Assembly: GCA_033002965.1 (NCBI GenBank)
Contig: JAURVB010013554.1
Span: 1-64,000, forward strand
Length of the DNA stretch: 64,000 bases
From: Piper betle
Lineage: Eukaryota > Streptophyta > Magnoliopsida > Piperales > Piperaceae
Reading direction: 5' to 3'
This document shows, piece after piece, positions 11,909 to 23,708 of this stretch. Below the pieces are notes generated by a model, which was not told the DNA's origin, did not search any database, and saw only the letters and a list, made by a program, of their open reading frames with translations. Position 1 is the stretch's first letter. Each line of letters begins with the position of its first letter. A program made the position numbers and the translations under genes.

Positions 11909-12921
11909 TGTAACGACCCAGCCCAAAGTGCAACGTAATGGGCTAAGTCATTTCTTTAAAATGGGTAACCCGGAAGTTAAAGATCTATAGTCCATTCCAA
12001 CTTATAAACAGGATCTTCTCCCAATAGGTATTAGATGTGGGACTAAGTTGAGGGATCTCACAATCCGCCCACCTTAGGAAATTTTGTCCCCGAAATGCCT
12101 ATACTTGGCCCGTTGCTAGCTCCATCCCACGACCTTTCTGGCCCGTGACCGGCAGCCTAGCCAACGTTCCTAATCCAGCCCACCATCTAACACGGAACCA
12201 GGTCGGCTCTGATACCATTTGTAACAACCCGGCCCAAAGTGCAACGTAATGGGCTAAGTCATTTCTTTAAAATGGGTACCGCGGAAGTTAAAGATCTATA
12301 GTCCATTCCCACTTATAAACAGGATCTTCTCCCAGTAGGTATTAGATGTGGGACTAAGTTGAGGGATCTCACAATAAAAAATTTTTTTAATGACCCAGCC
12401 CAAAGTGTAACGTAATGGGCTAAGTCATTTCTTTAAAATGGGTACCCCGGAAGTTAAAGATCTATAGTCCATTCCCACTTATAAACATGATCTTCTCCCA
12501 GTAGGTATTAGATGTGGGACTAAGTTGAGGGATCTCACAATCCACCCACCTTAGGAAATTTCGTCCCCGAAATGCATATTCTTGGCCCATTGCTAGCCCT
12601 AGCCCACGACCTTTCTGGCCCGTGACCGACAGCCTAGCCAACGTTTCTAGTCTTGGCCCGTTGCTAACACCAGCCCACGACCTTTTTGGCCCGTGACCGG
12701 CAGCCTAGCCAATGTCCCTAGTCCATCCCACCATCTAATACGGAACCAGGTCGGCTCTGATACCATTTGTAACAACCCAGCCCAAAGTGCAACGTAATGG
12801 GCTAAGTCATTTCTTTAAAATGGGTACCCCGGAAGTTAAAGATCTATAGTCCATTCCCACTTATAAACATGATCTTCTCCCAATAGGTATTAGATGTGGG
12901 ACTAAGTTGAGGGATCTCACA
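11909..12921 (-). mobile_element. Tandem pair of TRIM elements with perfect TSD tgagt
   Basis: Structure on the + strand is LTR (11909-12062), internal (12063-12219), LTR (12220-12373), an AT-rich 14-base linker, LTR (about 12388-12539), internal (12540-12767), LTR (12768-12921). On the minus strand each LTR starts TGTGAGATCCC and ends GTTACA. Two bases later comes a PBS for initiator tRNA-Met (GGTATCAGAGC, at 12206-12217 and 12754-12765), and a polypurine tract (AAGGTGGGCGGA) precedes the other LTR. The internal parts are 157 and 228 bp with no coding potential. The perfect repeat tgagt flanks the whole compound (11904-11908 and 12922-12926), so both units behave as one insertion. The LTRs look nearly identical, so it is young. 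Confidence 0.9.
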
Positions 12922-13424
12922 TGAGTGATCTAATGCGGTAGATCGAGTTTGAGCATGCTAATCGAGTATGACGTAACTTAGAAAAACAGTATAAAATTGG
13001 TATGAATAGGATGACTTAGAATTATTTTCACATTATGATTATTTGACTGTTGATGGATGTTATTCGTATTGTGTATGATGTTCATTGAGTTTGATGCATC
13101 ATTTAGTTAGCGGGCGTTAGTTATTAGTTTTGATGTGTATGTACGAAGTAAGAGCTCACCGCCTACGCATGATGACACGCTTGAAGCTTCGACCAGGTCC
13201 GTTTAGGACTCGTCTCTGTTTTACGCTCTTTTCTATTGTATGTTTATTTTATTATTTGTAGGACGGGTTAAGTGGCATTTTATTGGATCCCACTTAACTC
13301 GGGCCATTTAACCGAACAGTTTTTGGATTAATAACCCCTCGAGGATGAGATCCCTCGAGGATGATTTCGAAAACAAGATCCACCACAAGTTGCCTTCGGG
13401 CCTATTATATAAATCCCTACCTAG

Positions 13425-13428
<4 letters not shown>

Positions 13429-13468
<40 letters not shown>
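13429..13468. repeat. (TA)n microsatellite
   Basis: About 20 uninterrupted TA units inside solo LTR B0, next to the CCTAGCCCTATA sequence that also occurs in LTR-B copies. Confidence 0.95.
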
Positions 13469-13473
<5 letters not shown>

Positions 13474-14613
13474 TTTCGTGTTTTCAGTGAGACGAGTGAT
13501 GGAGAAACCGACTACATGTACCATGAGCGGATGCCGTGATAGTCAAAGCGGGCTCTGGATTAGTGCCAGCAGACTGTTCCATTCCCGAGGGATCCTGACA
13601 ACTCCGTGTTTGAGTTCCTCATACCTGGAGAACGTGGAGGTTAACGGGTACTGTTTAGTACAGTGCATGTTTGGACTTGTGGTTCAAAGGGTACTAAAGG
13701 TGATTGCCTGAGAGTGCTCGGCTTTCGTGCTCAAGGCCAGGAGTAATATGGAGGTTCGAAGAGGGCTTAGGATAAAGTTTTATGTGAAGTACTGAAAAAG
13801 AAGTGCCGTGAGAGGCACAGTACCAGATAGATTAGGATGCTACCGGGTCTGCAGCCCAGTGGCTCCTCAGTAGTGCCCTTCAGAGTGTTCACATGGAGTA
13901 TATGATGTTTTTTTCCATATGAGAGTTTGCTCTCATAGCCAGCTTATTATAGTTATTTTATTTTTCAGACCAGTAACACTTGTTACTGACATGTTTTTAT
14001 ACTAAATGTAAGTAATGATCACGAGTTGGAGGAGCCGGCATGGATGGAGGAGCACTGTTGTTGCTTGTACACATGTCAGTCGATTGAGTGTTTATATTTT
14101 GTTTACGATGCTATTATATTGTGAATGATGTGAAATGCTAAGACATGATAGGATATGATTAAATGAAATGATATGATGTTATGACATGATGACAAGAGGT
14201 GAGATGTGATCAGAGTGCGCAGTAGAAGTGTGGCCCAAATTCTATAATGAATATACAGTATATTAGATTATGCGAATAAAATTGTTGATATATGCATATA
14301 TATTGGTATATATTGTTTTAACAGCGTGGACCCTAATTGCACTTTTAGGGGAGACTCTGTTTGTTTTATTTTAGAATTTTGATTGAGTTTAACCGTACTT
14401 GTATTGGTGTGTGCTTGAATTGCATGTCATTCATGTAGTACCATGTTAGGGTTTGTGCATTCATCTATGCATGACGAGTAATATCTTCATCTTAAAACGT
14501 TGAGATTAGATCCGCGCGTGTTGGGTTCAGAATAGCCGACCTAACCGGGGCCTGTAACATGCCGGTTCGGTTCGGTTCACGAGTTTATACCGGATTTGGG
14601 GTGTTACATTTAA

Positions 14614-14699
14614 TCTGGCCTTAAGTAGGTTACGAGACAGTTTGGTCATCGGTAGCATTTTTGCTATGGTTCTTGGGTGAATTGAATTGGGGTGTTACA
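14614..14699 (+). mobile_element. Terminal piece of the G1 3' LTR, right of B0
   Basis: This 86-base piece ends in GGGGTGTTACA and aligns with 240-330 of the 5' LTR (shared GGTAGCATTTT, GAATTGGGG). It restores the old LTR once the tttaa-flanked solo LTR B0 is removed. G1 therefore ends at 14699. Confidence 0.75.
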
Positions 14700-16242
14700 A
14701 GGCAGTGGCTAGATTTGGCTATGCCGCCACATAAGGCCATGTCAGGCTGCCCCGCGGCCGAATTTGGCTTGTGGGCGGCTAGACATGACCATCTTTGGCC
14801 GGATTTGGCCGCGCATGGCCACATGGTTGTCGTTGGGTCGTCAGCACCGAGTTTATTTTTTTAAAAAAAATAGATTTGGGTCGTCCTTATAATCAAACTC
14901 GACCCAAATAAAACTTTGAGGAAGAAAAATTTTCTTTCCCCAACTATATATATATATATAAATACACACACTAGGGGCACTTCGGTGAGCGAGAAGAAGA
15001 AACATATTTCTGCACCAAAAATAAATCCTACCCGTTGTTATTAATCAAAGGGTCTTGGATGAGTAGCTCTTTGGACCCTACAAATCTTCACCCAATTAAT
15101 TTTATCTTCACCCAATTGATTTTATCCCCACACAGCCGTCCCTATCTCCCTCCCTTCACCGCCGTCGTTCCTCGTCATCTGCCCCCTTTTGCCGTGTTCC
15201 CCATCCATTGTTGCCATGCCGATGTACGGAATCCCATCCAATGCTGCCCCTTCGACCACTCCCCCTCTCCTCGCAGCTCGACCGCAGTTTGCCCCCATTG
15301 TCGCCATCGCAGCCTGGTCGTCGTAACCCAACCGTTGTAGCTAGCATCGCCCTAGCGAAGTCCGACCTCTTGCGTCCAGCCGTCGTAGCCTTTGACGTCA
15401 TCTTCTCATTCTATTTTGGGCAAAGTGCTTAGACCGATGAATTTAATTGAGATGTTTGTGAAAATTGGTTTGCTTGTAAGCTTTCTTCTGAAGATGCAAA
15501 GCTGCCATATTTAGTTCTCAATTTGGTTTGATGGATGAATTATTTGCTATGCTGCATAGAGCTATATATCCCTGTTACAACGTTTGTTATGATTTCTAAG
15601 CTGCCATTTTTATGTTTTATTAAAGAAGACTATCTTGTTTTTCTTGTTACTAGATTTTACTTGATCTTTGAATTTATTGTTATAATGACATTACTCATTT
15701 CTTTTCTTTTATAGAAGAAGACCATCCATGTTTTGTTGTCATAAACTTTGCACGAAAGGAATTGGATTTTTATTTTTTATTGTTTTGAAAATATAAAACT
15801 TGCTTAACGATTTAGAATGTCTATTGTTCTGCAGGTTGTTTGTACTAGCGCTTAAGTAAATTGCTTGTTTCTGATTGATGCATGTGTTGTTTAGGACTGA
15901 GATATTTGATGTTGCACAATTTCATTGAGCCTAGAAGAAAATTGTTGCACCGGTTTTTTATTGGCAATATTTTCTTTTGTGTGTGGCTTGGAAAATTGAT
16001 GACTGTTCCATGGACTTTGCTTCTACATGCATTTGAGAATGATTTTTAATGTCCATTTAATGGTCAAAGAACCACACCATGGGTGTGCCACTTAAACTCC
16101 TATGATCAGGCTTTGCTGGAGGATCCTGATCAATGCAGGTCCTTATTTTTATTTATTTTTAATGAATGGCCTAATTTCTTTCTGAAGTAACAGCTTTGTG
16201 TTTCTCTAAACGTGAGCAAAAGAAGTGTAGATAGGGATCTCA
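14700..16242. other. No recognisable gene; GC-rich blocks and intron-like AT-rich DNA
   Basis: 14700-14840 is GC-rich with repeated TTTGGC motifs. 14946-14960 is a short (TA)n. 15120-15440 is a C-rich block, like a plant 5' UTR or first exon, with open frames on both strands, none recognisable. 15440-16040 is T-rich and intron-like. An open segment at about 16047-16137 (LNSYDQALLEDPDQC) could be an exon remnant but has stops just outside. No transposon signature was seen. Confidence 0.4.
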
Positions 16243-16823
16243 ATGTGTAGAAGTCTCTTGTCCAAGTTGGTTCAAGCTAAGAAGCTATTGAAGGAATATG
16301 CTGACAGGTATGAAACCCGCTTACACTAATGATGAAATTGATTTTGGTGAATTAACATTTTGCACTTGCGCATATTTAGTGCATGAATAATGAGATTTGA
16401 ATTTGCCTTCACATTATGCTATGACTAAATTCAAATAATTCTTATGATTCTTGTATGAACCTTGCTGCTATTGTGGCTAGAAAGTAGGGGCTTTGATCTC
16501 TTGATGCATGGAGCCACATTTGACGTTGATGCAGGGAGAAGGAAATAGAGGAAAGGGTAGAGTCTCAAAAAGCAAATGAATCAGTCACCCAATGTAACTT
16601 GAAGCAGCGAGGCAATGCATTATGGTGTTATTTTGTAGCAAGTAAAAGGCCAAGAGATTCATGTTGTGTTTTTGCATATCAAAATGGTGGGAATGCTGAC
16701 AGCAAGCATATTAGGCTTAAGTTGTCTGTGTTTCTATCAATTTGTAATTTTAACTTCCCCGCATTTAATAGTTTATCATGTAAATTTGTAATTTTAACTT
16801 CCCTCAAGCAATTGCTATTGTAA
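16243..16823 (+). CDS. Possible two-exon small gene or captured gene fragment, unknown product
   Basis: An ATG at 16243 opens MCRSLLSKLVQAKKLLKEYA up to a candidate donor (CTGACAG/GTATGA, 16307/16308). A candidate acceptor TGATGCAG ends at 16534. Joining 16243-16307 to 16535-16823 keeps one open frame of 117 codons with a stop at 16821-16823. The predicted protein has a Lys/Glu-rich, probably helical first half (EKEIEERVESQK) and a Cys-containing second half (KRPRDSCCVFAYQNGG). I do not recognise the family. The C-terminal 30 residues look like read-through into AT-rich DNA, so this may be a fragment of a longer gene, such as one captured by a transposon. A stop codon lies in frame shortly before the ATG. 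Confidence 0.35.
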
Positions 16824-18422
16824 GCAATTGAAATATTTTTGAAAGCAAAGTGATCCAGCACATTTTGATCTCAAATTTGTATCCTAGGCGACTGAAATAT
16901 AAAAAGCAGTTCGAGTGACTCCAACGTAGTATGGTGAACAATGGTCTCCAAACACTCCTATGATCCCGCTTATGACACGAGCGTTAAACAAATTAGTCGG
17001 CTATATACAAAGTGATGTCACATTTTCAATCTAAATAACTACGCAAACAGATGTCTTAGTACCCATTGTTCTCACACATGAAGCAAATGGTAGTCTTCAA
17101 AGTACATTATTTGTCCAAAGTACTACCTTCGTTTATCTTAGAAGATGTATTTGCTTCCAAGTTCATGGGATTGCGTCGAAATCAAACTTTTGAGAACTGC
17201 TTCCGGATGGCATTACCTACTCAAAATTAAAAAGTACTTCTCATTATTATAGAATTGAAAGAACGCACTATATTAGAATTAAAATAAATTCATCTTGGTA
17301 CCCATAAATGATCAAGTACAATTTTCAAAAATATTGAAGAATTGGAAACACTTTCCTTTTAATTTATGTTAAGCAATGAACATTTTTAGCGATACTTTTA
17401 TTAACTCTTGATGGAAATGAACCATCATCTTCTTGGAAGCTTGTTAATAAGCTGCCAAGGGCTCTACCATGTTTGAGCTAAAGAGTCATTATTTGCAAAT
17501 ACAAATTGCATTTAACTTGGCAAGGCAAAAAATATTTGAAAGGCAAGTGCTAACATCCGATGTCAAGCACAACGTGAAAATGACATAAATAAAAATAAAA
17601 CAATAAAAAAATCTTTAAGACTGACATTGACAAAATTAGAACTTCCCGTAAGTGTACATATATAAAAATAAAAAATTTCAAACACCACAAATAAAAAATT
17701 GCCGACCAAAACATCAAGTAGTAAATAATGGTGCAAGTTCACCTCCCATTCCCATCTATAATCAACAAGCAATCGATGACCAAAACCTACCAATGACACT
17801 AAAATCAAATGATCTTCCATTACACACAAAAGCAGCTTCTCAATATATTCAAACAACGAAACCAGCTCAACTGTCAAACAATACAAACAGCAGCCCACCA
17901 AAATACGATCTGAACATAACACAAATTGCATTAAACAAAGATTATCCTAACAAATCCTTCCAAATGCACCAAAAAAACTCATTTTTTCAGTACAAATGAT
18001 CAAGAATGCCAACCTCAACAAGGATAGGAAGGAGAGGTGGAGCTACCAAACTTCAGGGAGGTGGAAGCGCCTCACAGCGTAGAGGTAGAATGGACTGACG
18101 GAGGAGCAAAAGAGGTCGAAGGGCAGACGGACGGGAAGGTCGAAGGGGCCGACGACGAGGAGATGACAATGGCTGATAGACGGGGTAGTGTGAGGGGCCG
18201 ACGTCGGGGAGGTTGTTGTCGCTGATTGTGCAATGAGGCGACGACTCGACGACGTGGCTGATTTGGGGGAGGAGTGAGCTTCATGGGATTGTGGTGGGGG
18301 TAGGGGTTCGTCTTAACAGTCTTTCTTATCTAGTCCATTCTTCAAAATTGAACGGCTCAGATTATATTTTGGTGTATAAATCATTGTCTGCCTTTGATTG
18401 AGAGAAACATTTTTGTATATAT
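16824..18422. other. No recognisable gene
   Basis: This is mostly AT-rich sequence. Overlapping frames of 115-122 codons on opposite strands at 17563-17999 show neither family motifs nor codon bias. A purine-rich, GC-rich block at 18018-18300 looks, on the minus strand, like a Pro/Arg/Ser-rich first exon but joins to nothing visible. No transposon termini could be fixed. Confidence 0.4.
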
Positions 18423-20665
18423 TGTTTGAGTACGAGATTGCCACCCCCGTAATTTGGTTTTCGCTTTGGGTGGAATAAATGGGTTCGGTAGGACCAAAGG
18501 TGCCATTCTTGTGCAAAAAAATTGTGAGAGCTAAATAAAATATTGTGAGTGAGAAAAGACACATAAAATTTTTACATGCTTCATTAGGGTTCAGCTCGAA
18601 TTCCTAAATCACTCCACTGTGAGATTAGCGCTTACAATCTACTATTTTTTCTTTAATTTTATATTTTAAACGAAATAATGAATTTTGCTGCCTTTAATTT
18701 GATTTCTCTCTGTAACTTCGATTCCAATGCCCAAGTTTATCCTCTTTTTGTCTTCAAATCTTCGAAATAACCCCGCCATTGCGTCCAAAGCGTTTAAAAA
18801 TTGTGGGATAGCAAATTTCATCTTGATCCGAGGTCTAGAAGGATTTTAAATTATTTTCAGAGTCATAATGGACCGAATCTGACCACATCAAATTGGTTCA
18901 CACCAGGAAAATACTTGACCAGAATGGGTGGCATACACAAGTGCTAGAGATTTCTGGGTGCGCCGGGCTATAGGTGGCGCATAGCGCATCAATTCCAATT
19001 CAGTCATGGGCGAGTATACAGACACGGTCGTGGGCGGGTCTCAGGCGATCAGTTCGTCTGGTAGCTTCTCAAGTTGTAAACACAAACGAACTTGCAGACA
19101 CGATCAATACCGACCTAACTATGGCAACAATGCAATACCAACTTCGAGGGCTCTAATAACGGTGGCGAGGGTCAATCACCTAGATCGATAGATCTCTGAC
19201 TAGTGAGACACTTGGAGGTGGTCTGATGGTCTGTGGTAGCGCCGTCGAGCGACAGTGATAGTGGCAAGTTCCGGCGGAACTAGTTTTTGGTCAAGCTTTG
19301 TCGCCGTTTTTCGCTGAAGGTGGCAGCTTCATGTAACTATACTTGATTTGGATTTGTACTGGGAGACAAGGGGAATTGATTGGAGGTGGTTGATTGTCTT
19401 GTGGTGGATATGGTCGGTCGGACGAAGGCTAGAAAGATGACCATGTGTTGTTGTTGCACTTTTCCGGCAAGTGTCTTATGGGCTATTTTCTGGCAAGGGA
19501 GAGCTTCTCCTGGCAATGGCTCTTGACTTGGTTTTGTTGGCGGCGTTGAGGAGAGTCTGGTGGAAGTGTCGGTCTACCAAGTGGTGGCCTGGCCAGCTGT
19601 TCAAAGGGCCCAAAGGTGGCTGCTTGATGCTGTTTCTATTGCTATGCTACTCCAGCTACCTGCTTCTCTAATCTTTTCCAGTGATGGCATGCTTCTCTGG
19701 TTGTGTCTCTCGGATGGGTTTTGTTCCCGGCTGTGAGTGGAACTCAGTGGAGGTCGTGGTATGGCTGGTGATGACTTAGATCAACCGGATGGAGGCCATA
19801 AAGAGGGCTGCTTGATGGTGCTTCACAACTCTGCCCAGCAACTTTTCGAAGCTTTTACAGCGATGGTGAGCTTCTCCGGCAGCATCTCTTTGCTGGGATT
19901 TGTTGTCTATTGAGAGGGTAACTCACTGGAGGTAGTCTCTTGGTTGCTAGAGGCCTTTTCTGGCCGACCGATGGTCTGCAACTCTGTTGTTCGTTGGACG
20001 TCTCCACTTGCGGTAGGGACTTCTCTCGGATTTATCCGGTGAGGGCGTGCATATTCGAGGGCAGCTATCAACTGGATCTTGTCGAGGGCACTCCTACCTC
20101 TTATCTGGTGGTCTTGGGGGTCATCAAAGATGGATCTCCAACGAGGGGGCTCCTCCTATTTCTCCCTTCTCTTCTTCCTCTCTACTACTTCTTCTTCCTT
20201 TCTTCTTCTCTTTGCAGCAATGTTGAGCCCCCCCCCCACTTTGGATTCCTCCAGCCAAGCTCTCTCGGTTGGATGGTGTCAGGGAGCACTATAAGGTAGG
20301 CAACAATGGGTTGGGGGCTTGCCAGAGATGGATCCCCGGTGAGGGGCTCCTCCTCTTCCTTCTTCATTTCTTGTTTCTTTCTTCTGCTCTTCTTCTCTTT
20401 TTTTTTCCTTTCAACATATGAGCCCCCCTTCAGGCATTTGAGGCTTGGGATTTATAGAAGCCAAGCCTCCCATCTTCCCCCTTGGTTGGTTCTGTATTTG
20501 ATGGTCTGAAATCTTTGCCCGCCTCCTCTTATCTGCTCCTTCTTATCCTCTTCATTTAATTTTGGAACCACCATAGGTTGTTTCTCAGGGGATAGCTAAC
20601 TGTGGAGGCATAGGCTCGACTCAGGGGTTTAATCACTTAGTTCGATCACATGGTTTGGATGAACA
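18423..20665 (-). repeat. 3' LTR of element R
   Basis: This copy pairs with 23709-25955. Shared segments include GATTGCCACCCCCG near the left end, a CT-rich run (about 20160-20220 and 25480-25515) and TTTATAGAAGCCAAGCCTCCC (20451 and 25746). Its minus-strand start TGTTCATCC is intact, whereas in the other copy it has decayed to TATTCGTCC. It abuts the polypurine tract at 20666-20680. Confidence 0.88.
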
Positions 20666-21699
20666 TTAGCCCCCTTACCAATTTTTTACAAGTTCAAAAG
20701 AAGAATCAGCGAAATACTTTTTGTCATTCTTTTCGAATTTTTTTCTTTTTCTTTTTCTTCAATTTTTTTTTTTTTTTTGCATATCAACACATTCCTCTCA
20801 AATTGGGATGAGCCCTCATGGGCCATTGAGTGGTAATTGCCATTATCTTTATCTAGGGGATCGACTTCTTCGCTCAAAAATAATGGTCTCCGAATCTAGA
20901 CTTCCTTCATCTTGTTTTAAAAGTCGTGGTGATAATGATAGAAAGGCAAATTACTTCCTACTCTTATTTGTGACTTTTGAAAACTCTGCTTCGGGATTTC
21001 GAGCATCTTTAACGACAAGCCCACATTATGCCTTCTTTTTCTTCCATGGTCTCGAGGCAACCTTGTTCTTTTATGGTGCCTCGTACTAGTTTTTGAATTG
21101 CTTGCTCTATCTTTTTCAACCGTATTGATTTTGATTAAAGCCCCGACATCTTTTTCAATGTTGTCTCGTGTGGCAAGCTTGATGTCTTCAGAAACACAAA
21201 GAAGTGAAGGTGAGGAATTGATCTTGTGTTTGTGTTGAACTCCCCTTACTCATTGAGTGCATTCAAGCTTTCACCACGTAACTTACATTTGATTATGAAA
21301 GGGCAGCTGGTACAAAATCTACTTGAGATTTGGGCGACAAGACTTGAATAAGAACAATCATGATCTACTGCAACAAGTCGTGTGTCTCCAATTTAATGCT
21401 ACTTCCTTCCTTGGATCACTATCTTTCCGCAATAGCTGCACATCAGGCAAAGTATTGTTTTTCCATGTTGTGTTGAATCTTTCAAGTTGGGCTTCCATCT
21501 TTTCTTCATCAAGCTCCTTTTCTTCCCTATCTTGTGCCTTGATTAGTTTGAACTTCAAACTTCTACATTAGTAGAGATGTAGGGAGTCCTTTCTTAACCA
21601 TCGGGGCATCCATTTCCTCTCCTTGTTTCTATTTTCCTTTATGAGACTTCATTGGTGAAGATAAGTGGCTCACTGTCATCGCATTAGCTGCTAAAGCTT

Positions 21700-23480
21700 T
21701 TACTAAATGTCACTTTTGTCAAGCAACTCTTGGATCTTCTCCATCACATCTCGACATTTCACCATCAGATGGCCTAACCTTTGATGAAATCGACAAAAGT
21801 TTTCCTTCTTCTCATCCTTAGGCTTTGGTGGATTCTTCAAAGTCCATGGTGTGATCTCTCTTTTGCTCTTCAACACGTTGAACCACCTCCCAGTATCTCT
21901 AATGTTGAAGCTGTAGTTTTCTATATTTCTTCATTCATGCCGTTGTTGAAGCTCTCAAAGAGGCTCATGATCCATGAGATTAAGCTTGGTGACTACATTG
22001 CTTGAGGCTCTTTCATTATTTGTTAAAGCAAAAATTCTATTGAGTTCTTCATATATCAATACTCTTTCAAAAAGTTCTTTAAATGCATTGCATTGTGCAT
22101 CACTTAGGAACCAAGCAGCTAATCCAACATTTATTGTGCATATCTTCACAAGCTCTTTTATATCTAGGAGTTTCTTTCATCTCAGATGACAGACTTCTAA
22201 ATCTCTTCACATATACAACAAATTCTTTGCCTGACTCTCTTCGACATTACCTTAAATGCTCAATCTTTATTGGGATCTCCATTGATTGAAAGTGGGCTAT
22301 GAACTACTCGATGAGTTCTTCCCATGAGTTGATCAATTTGAGTGGACGATTGTTGAACCATCTCATTGCATTGCTGTTGAGAGATTATGGAAATTGTTGT
22401 AACTTTAGCATTTCATTTTTTGCACTTGTTCCACACTCAATCTCTAAGATTGTGATGTGATCTCCATGGTTGTCGTCTCCTTCAAACTTTGTGAAGATTG
22501 AGTGCTTGTACTTTTCACCAAAACTTTTTTGTAGACTTTATCAGCTAGTGGTCGAAGAAGCTTTTTCGCTTTAGTTGATTCTTTGTCTTTCTTTCGAATC
22601 AAAGCAATGACAAGTGTGGCTTGTGCATCAATTTTGGCTTTCAACTCTTCATAGCAAAGATCTGGCATTGACACTATTGGCATGGTTGGCAATTGGGCTT
22701 TTGGCTAGCTTGCCACTAAAATTGTAAGAGGAAATGACATTTGACTTGTTGGCATTGTGGACGGCGCCGCTTGGATGGGCACCGTAGTTGTGATTGGCTG
22801 TGGAAACACCATGAAAGATGGTTGTTAGGAGCATGTAGGGTCATACCACTGGTATGGGTATGGTTGCTGGTAGTACGGTGGCTACCTGAGTGAGGAAATG
22901 AACAAGGCTCACTCTACTTTGTTGTTTTAGCTGGTTGTGCCATGCCAAAATCTGTTTGGGCGGTGAAGTTGATGTTTTAAATGCTTGGTGGATGGACTCA
23001 AGACTTGAAATCAAAGAAAATTTGTTAATTTTGTGAGGGATGTTGGCTTGATCCCTCAATGTTGTGGCAGCTCTTGTAGCTAGGAGTGAGGTTGATACAA
23101 TTGGATTTACGGAGGTTGAAGACATCTGTTTGGCCTCCAGGGGTTGATCCATTGTTGGACATTGCGTGGGATGGTTGTCCTCTCATCTCAACGAGCTCCC
23201 AGTTGCAGCACTATATCGTTGCATTTTGGCGAGCACTCGTTGCATCATATCCTTGATTCATCACATCCGTTCTTCACTTCAGCATAATCTCTCTTTAATT
23301 GCTTGATTTAGTACTTGTCTTCCACTTAGCTGATTTGTTGGCGTCAAAAGCACTTGTCCGGCTTCTGAAGGTTGGTTCATCTCGTCATTGCTTCTTGGAC
23401 TTTGGTTGCATTCTTCTCGTATCAGCATGCTTCTGCTTGGAGTAATTCCTCCTTCATTTCCTTCATTCAACACTGCTTGA
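21700..23480 (-). pseudogene. gag-like remnant of element R
   Basis: Minus-strand pieces include MLNEGNEGGITPSRSM (from 23473), MDQPLEAKQMSS (from 23152), MPDLCYEELKAKIDAQATLV (near 22665) and, around 22330-22000, a capsid-like stretch. In that stretch SWEELIE, AHFQSMEIPIKIEHLR, ESGKEFVVYVKRFRSLSSEM and FKELFERVLIYEELN can be read in different frames. This matches the general plant Ty3/gypsy capsid pattern of GESFxDYxxRFRxL followed by a helical C-terminal domain. Stops and frameshifts are frequent. The 1 kb between here and the 3' LTR (20680-21700) holds no recognisable domain; its Lys/Glu-rich minus-strand frames at 21358-21558 and 20686-20877 are of unknown meaning. Confidence 0.55.
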
Positions 23481-23683
23481 AGCTATTAGATTTGTTCGCG
23501 CACATTTTCCACTATGTGATGGATTGCTTCCATGTTTACTTCAAACTATCTTTGCCTTCCTTGAGTTGATGTGGATGGATCATCTTCATAAACACTCCTC
23601 TGTTGTACTGCATTCTTTGTCTACTGGCGTCATTCTTCTTGCTCGCACAAACTTCTTGAAACAACATTGCTACCTTCTAGATG

Positions 23684-23702
23684 GTCCTTAGTGAAGTTGC
23701 CA
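23684..23702 (-). other. Putative primer-binding site of element R
   Basis: On the minus strand GGCAACTTCACTAAGGACC begins six bases inside the 5' LTR border. It resembles GGCGACTCCACTGGGGA, the tRNA-Arg-type PBS of Tat/Ogre elements, with changes that are mostly C to T or G to A. Confidence 0.5.
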
Positions 23703-23708
23703 AAAATA

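Larger units (their letters stand above)
10650..14608 (+). mobile_element. Solo LTR B0 (LTR-B related) with perfect TSD tttaa
   Basis: Starts TGTAAAACCC and ends GGGGTGTTACA. It is flanked by tttaa at 10645-10649 and 14609-14613, a perfect 5-bp target site duplication. There is no internal region, so it is a product of LTR-LTR recombination. Without the nested TRIM pair (11909-12926) the LTR is about 2.94 kb. It shares landmarks with copy B1, for example TTCGAAAACAAGATCCACCA followed by CGGGCCTATTATATAAATC at 13365-13420. The GC-rich block 11100-11700 gives long spurious frames on both strands. It lies inside the older G1 3' LTR, so it is younger than G1. Confidence 0.88.

Noticed and set aside
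17563..17999. Overlapping 115- and 122-codon frames on opposite strands
   Set aside because: AT-rich, mutually antisense, no motif; at most one could be real and nothing favours either.
15035..18300. Pack-MULE with inward-facing GC-rich exon captures at each end
   Set aside because: The two GC-rich blocks suggested it, but I could not match terminal inverted repeats between the ends or find a 9-bp target duplication.
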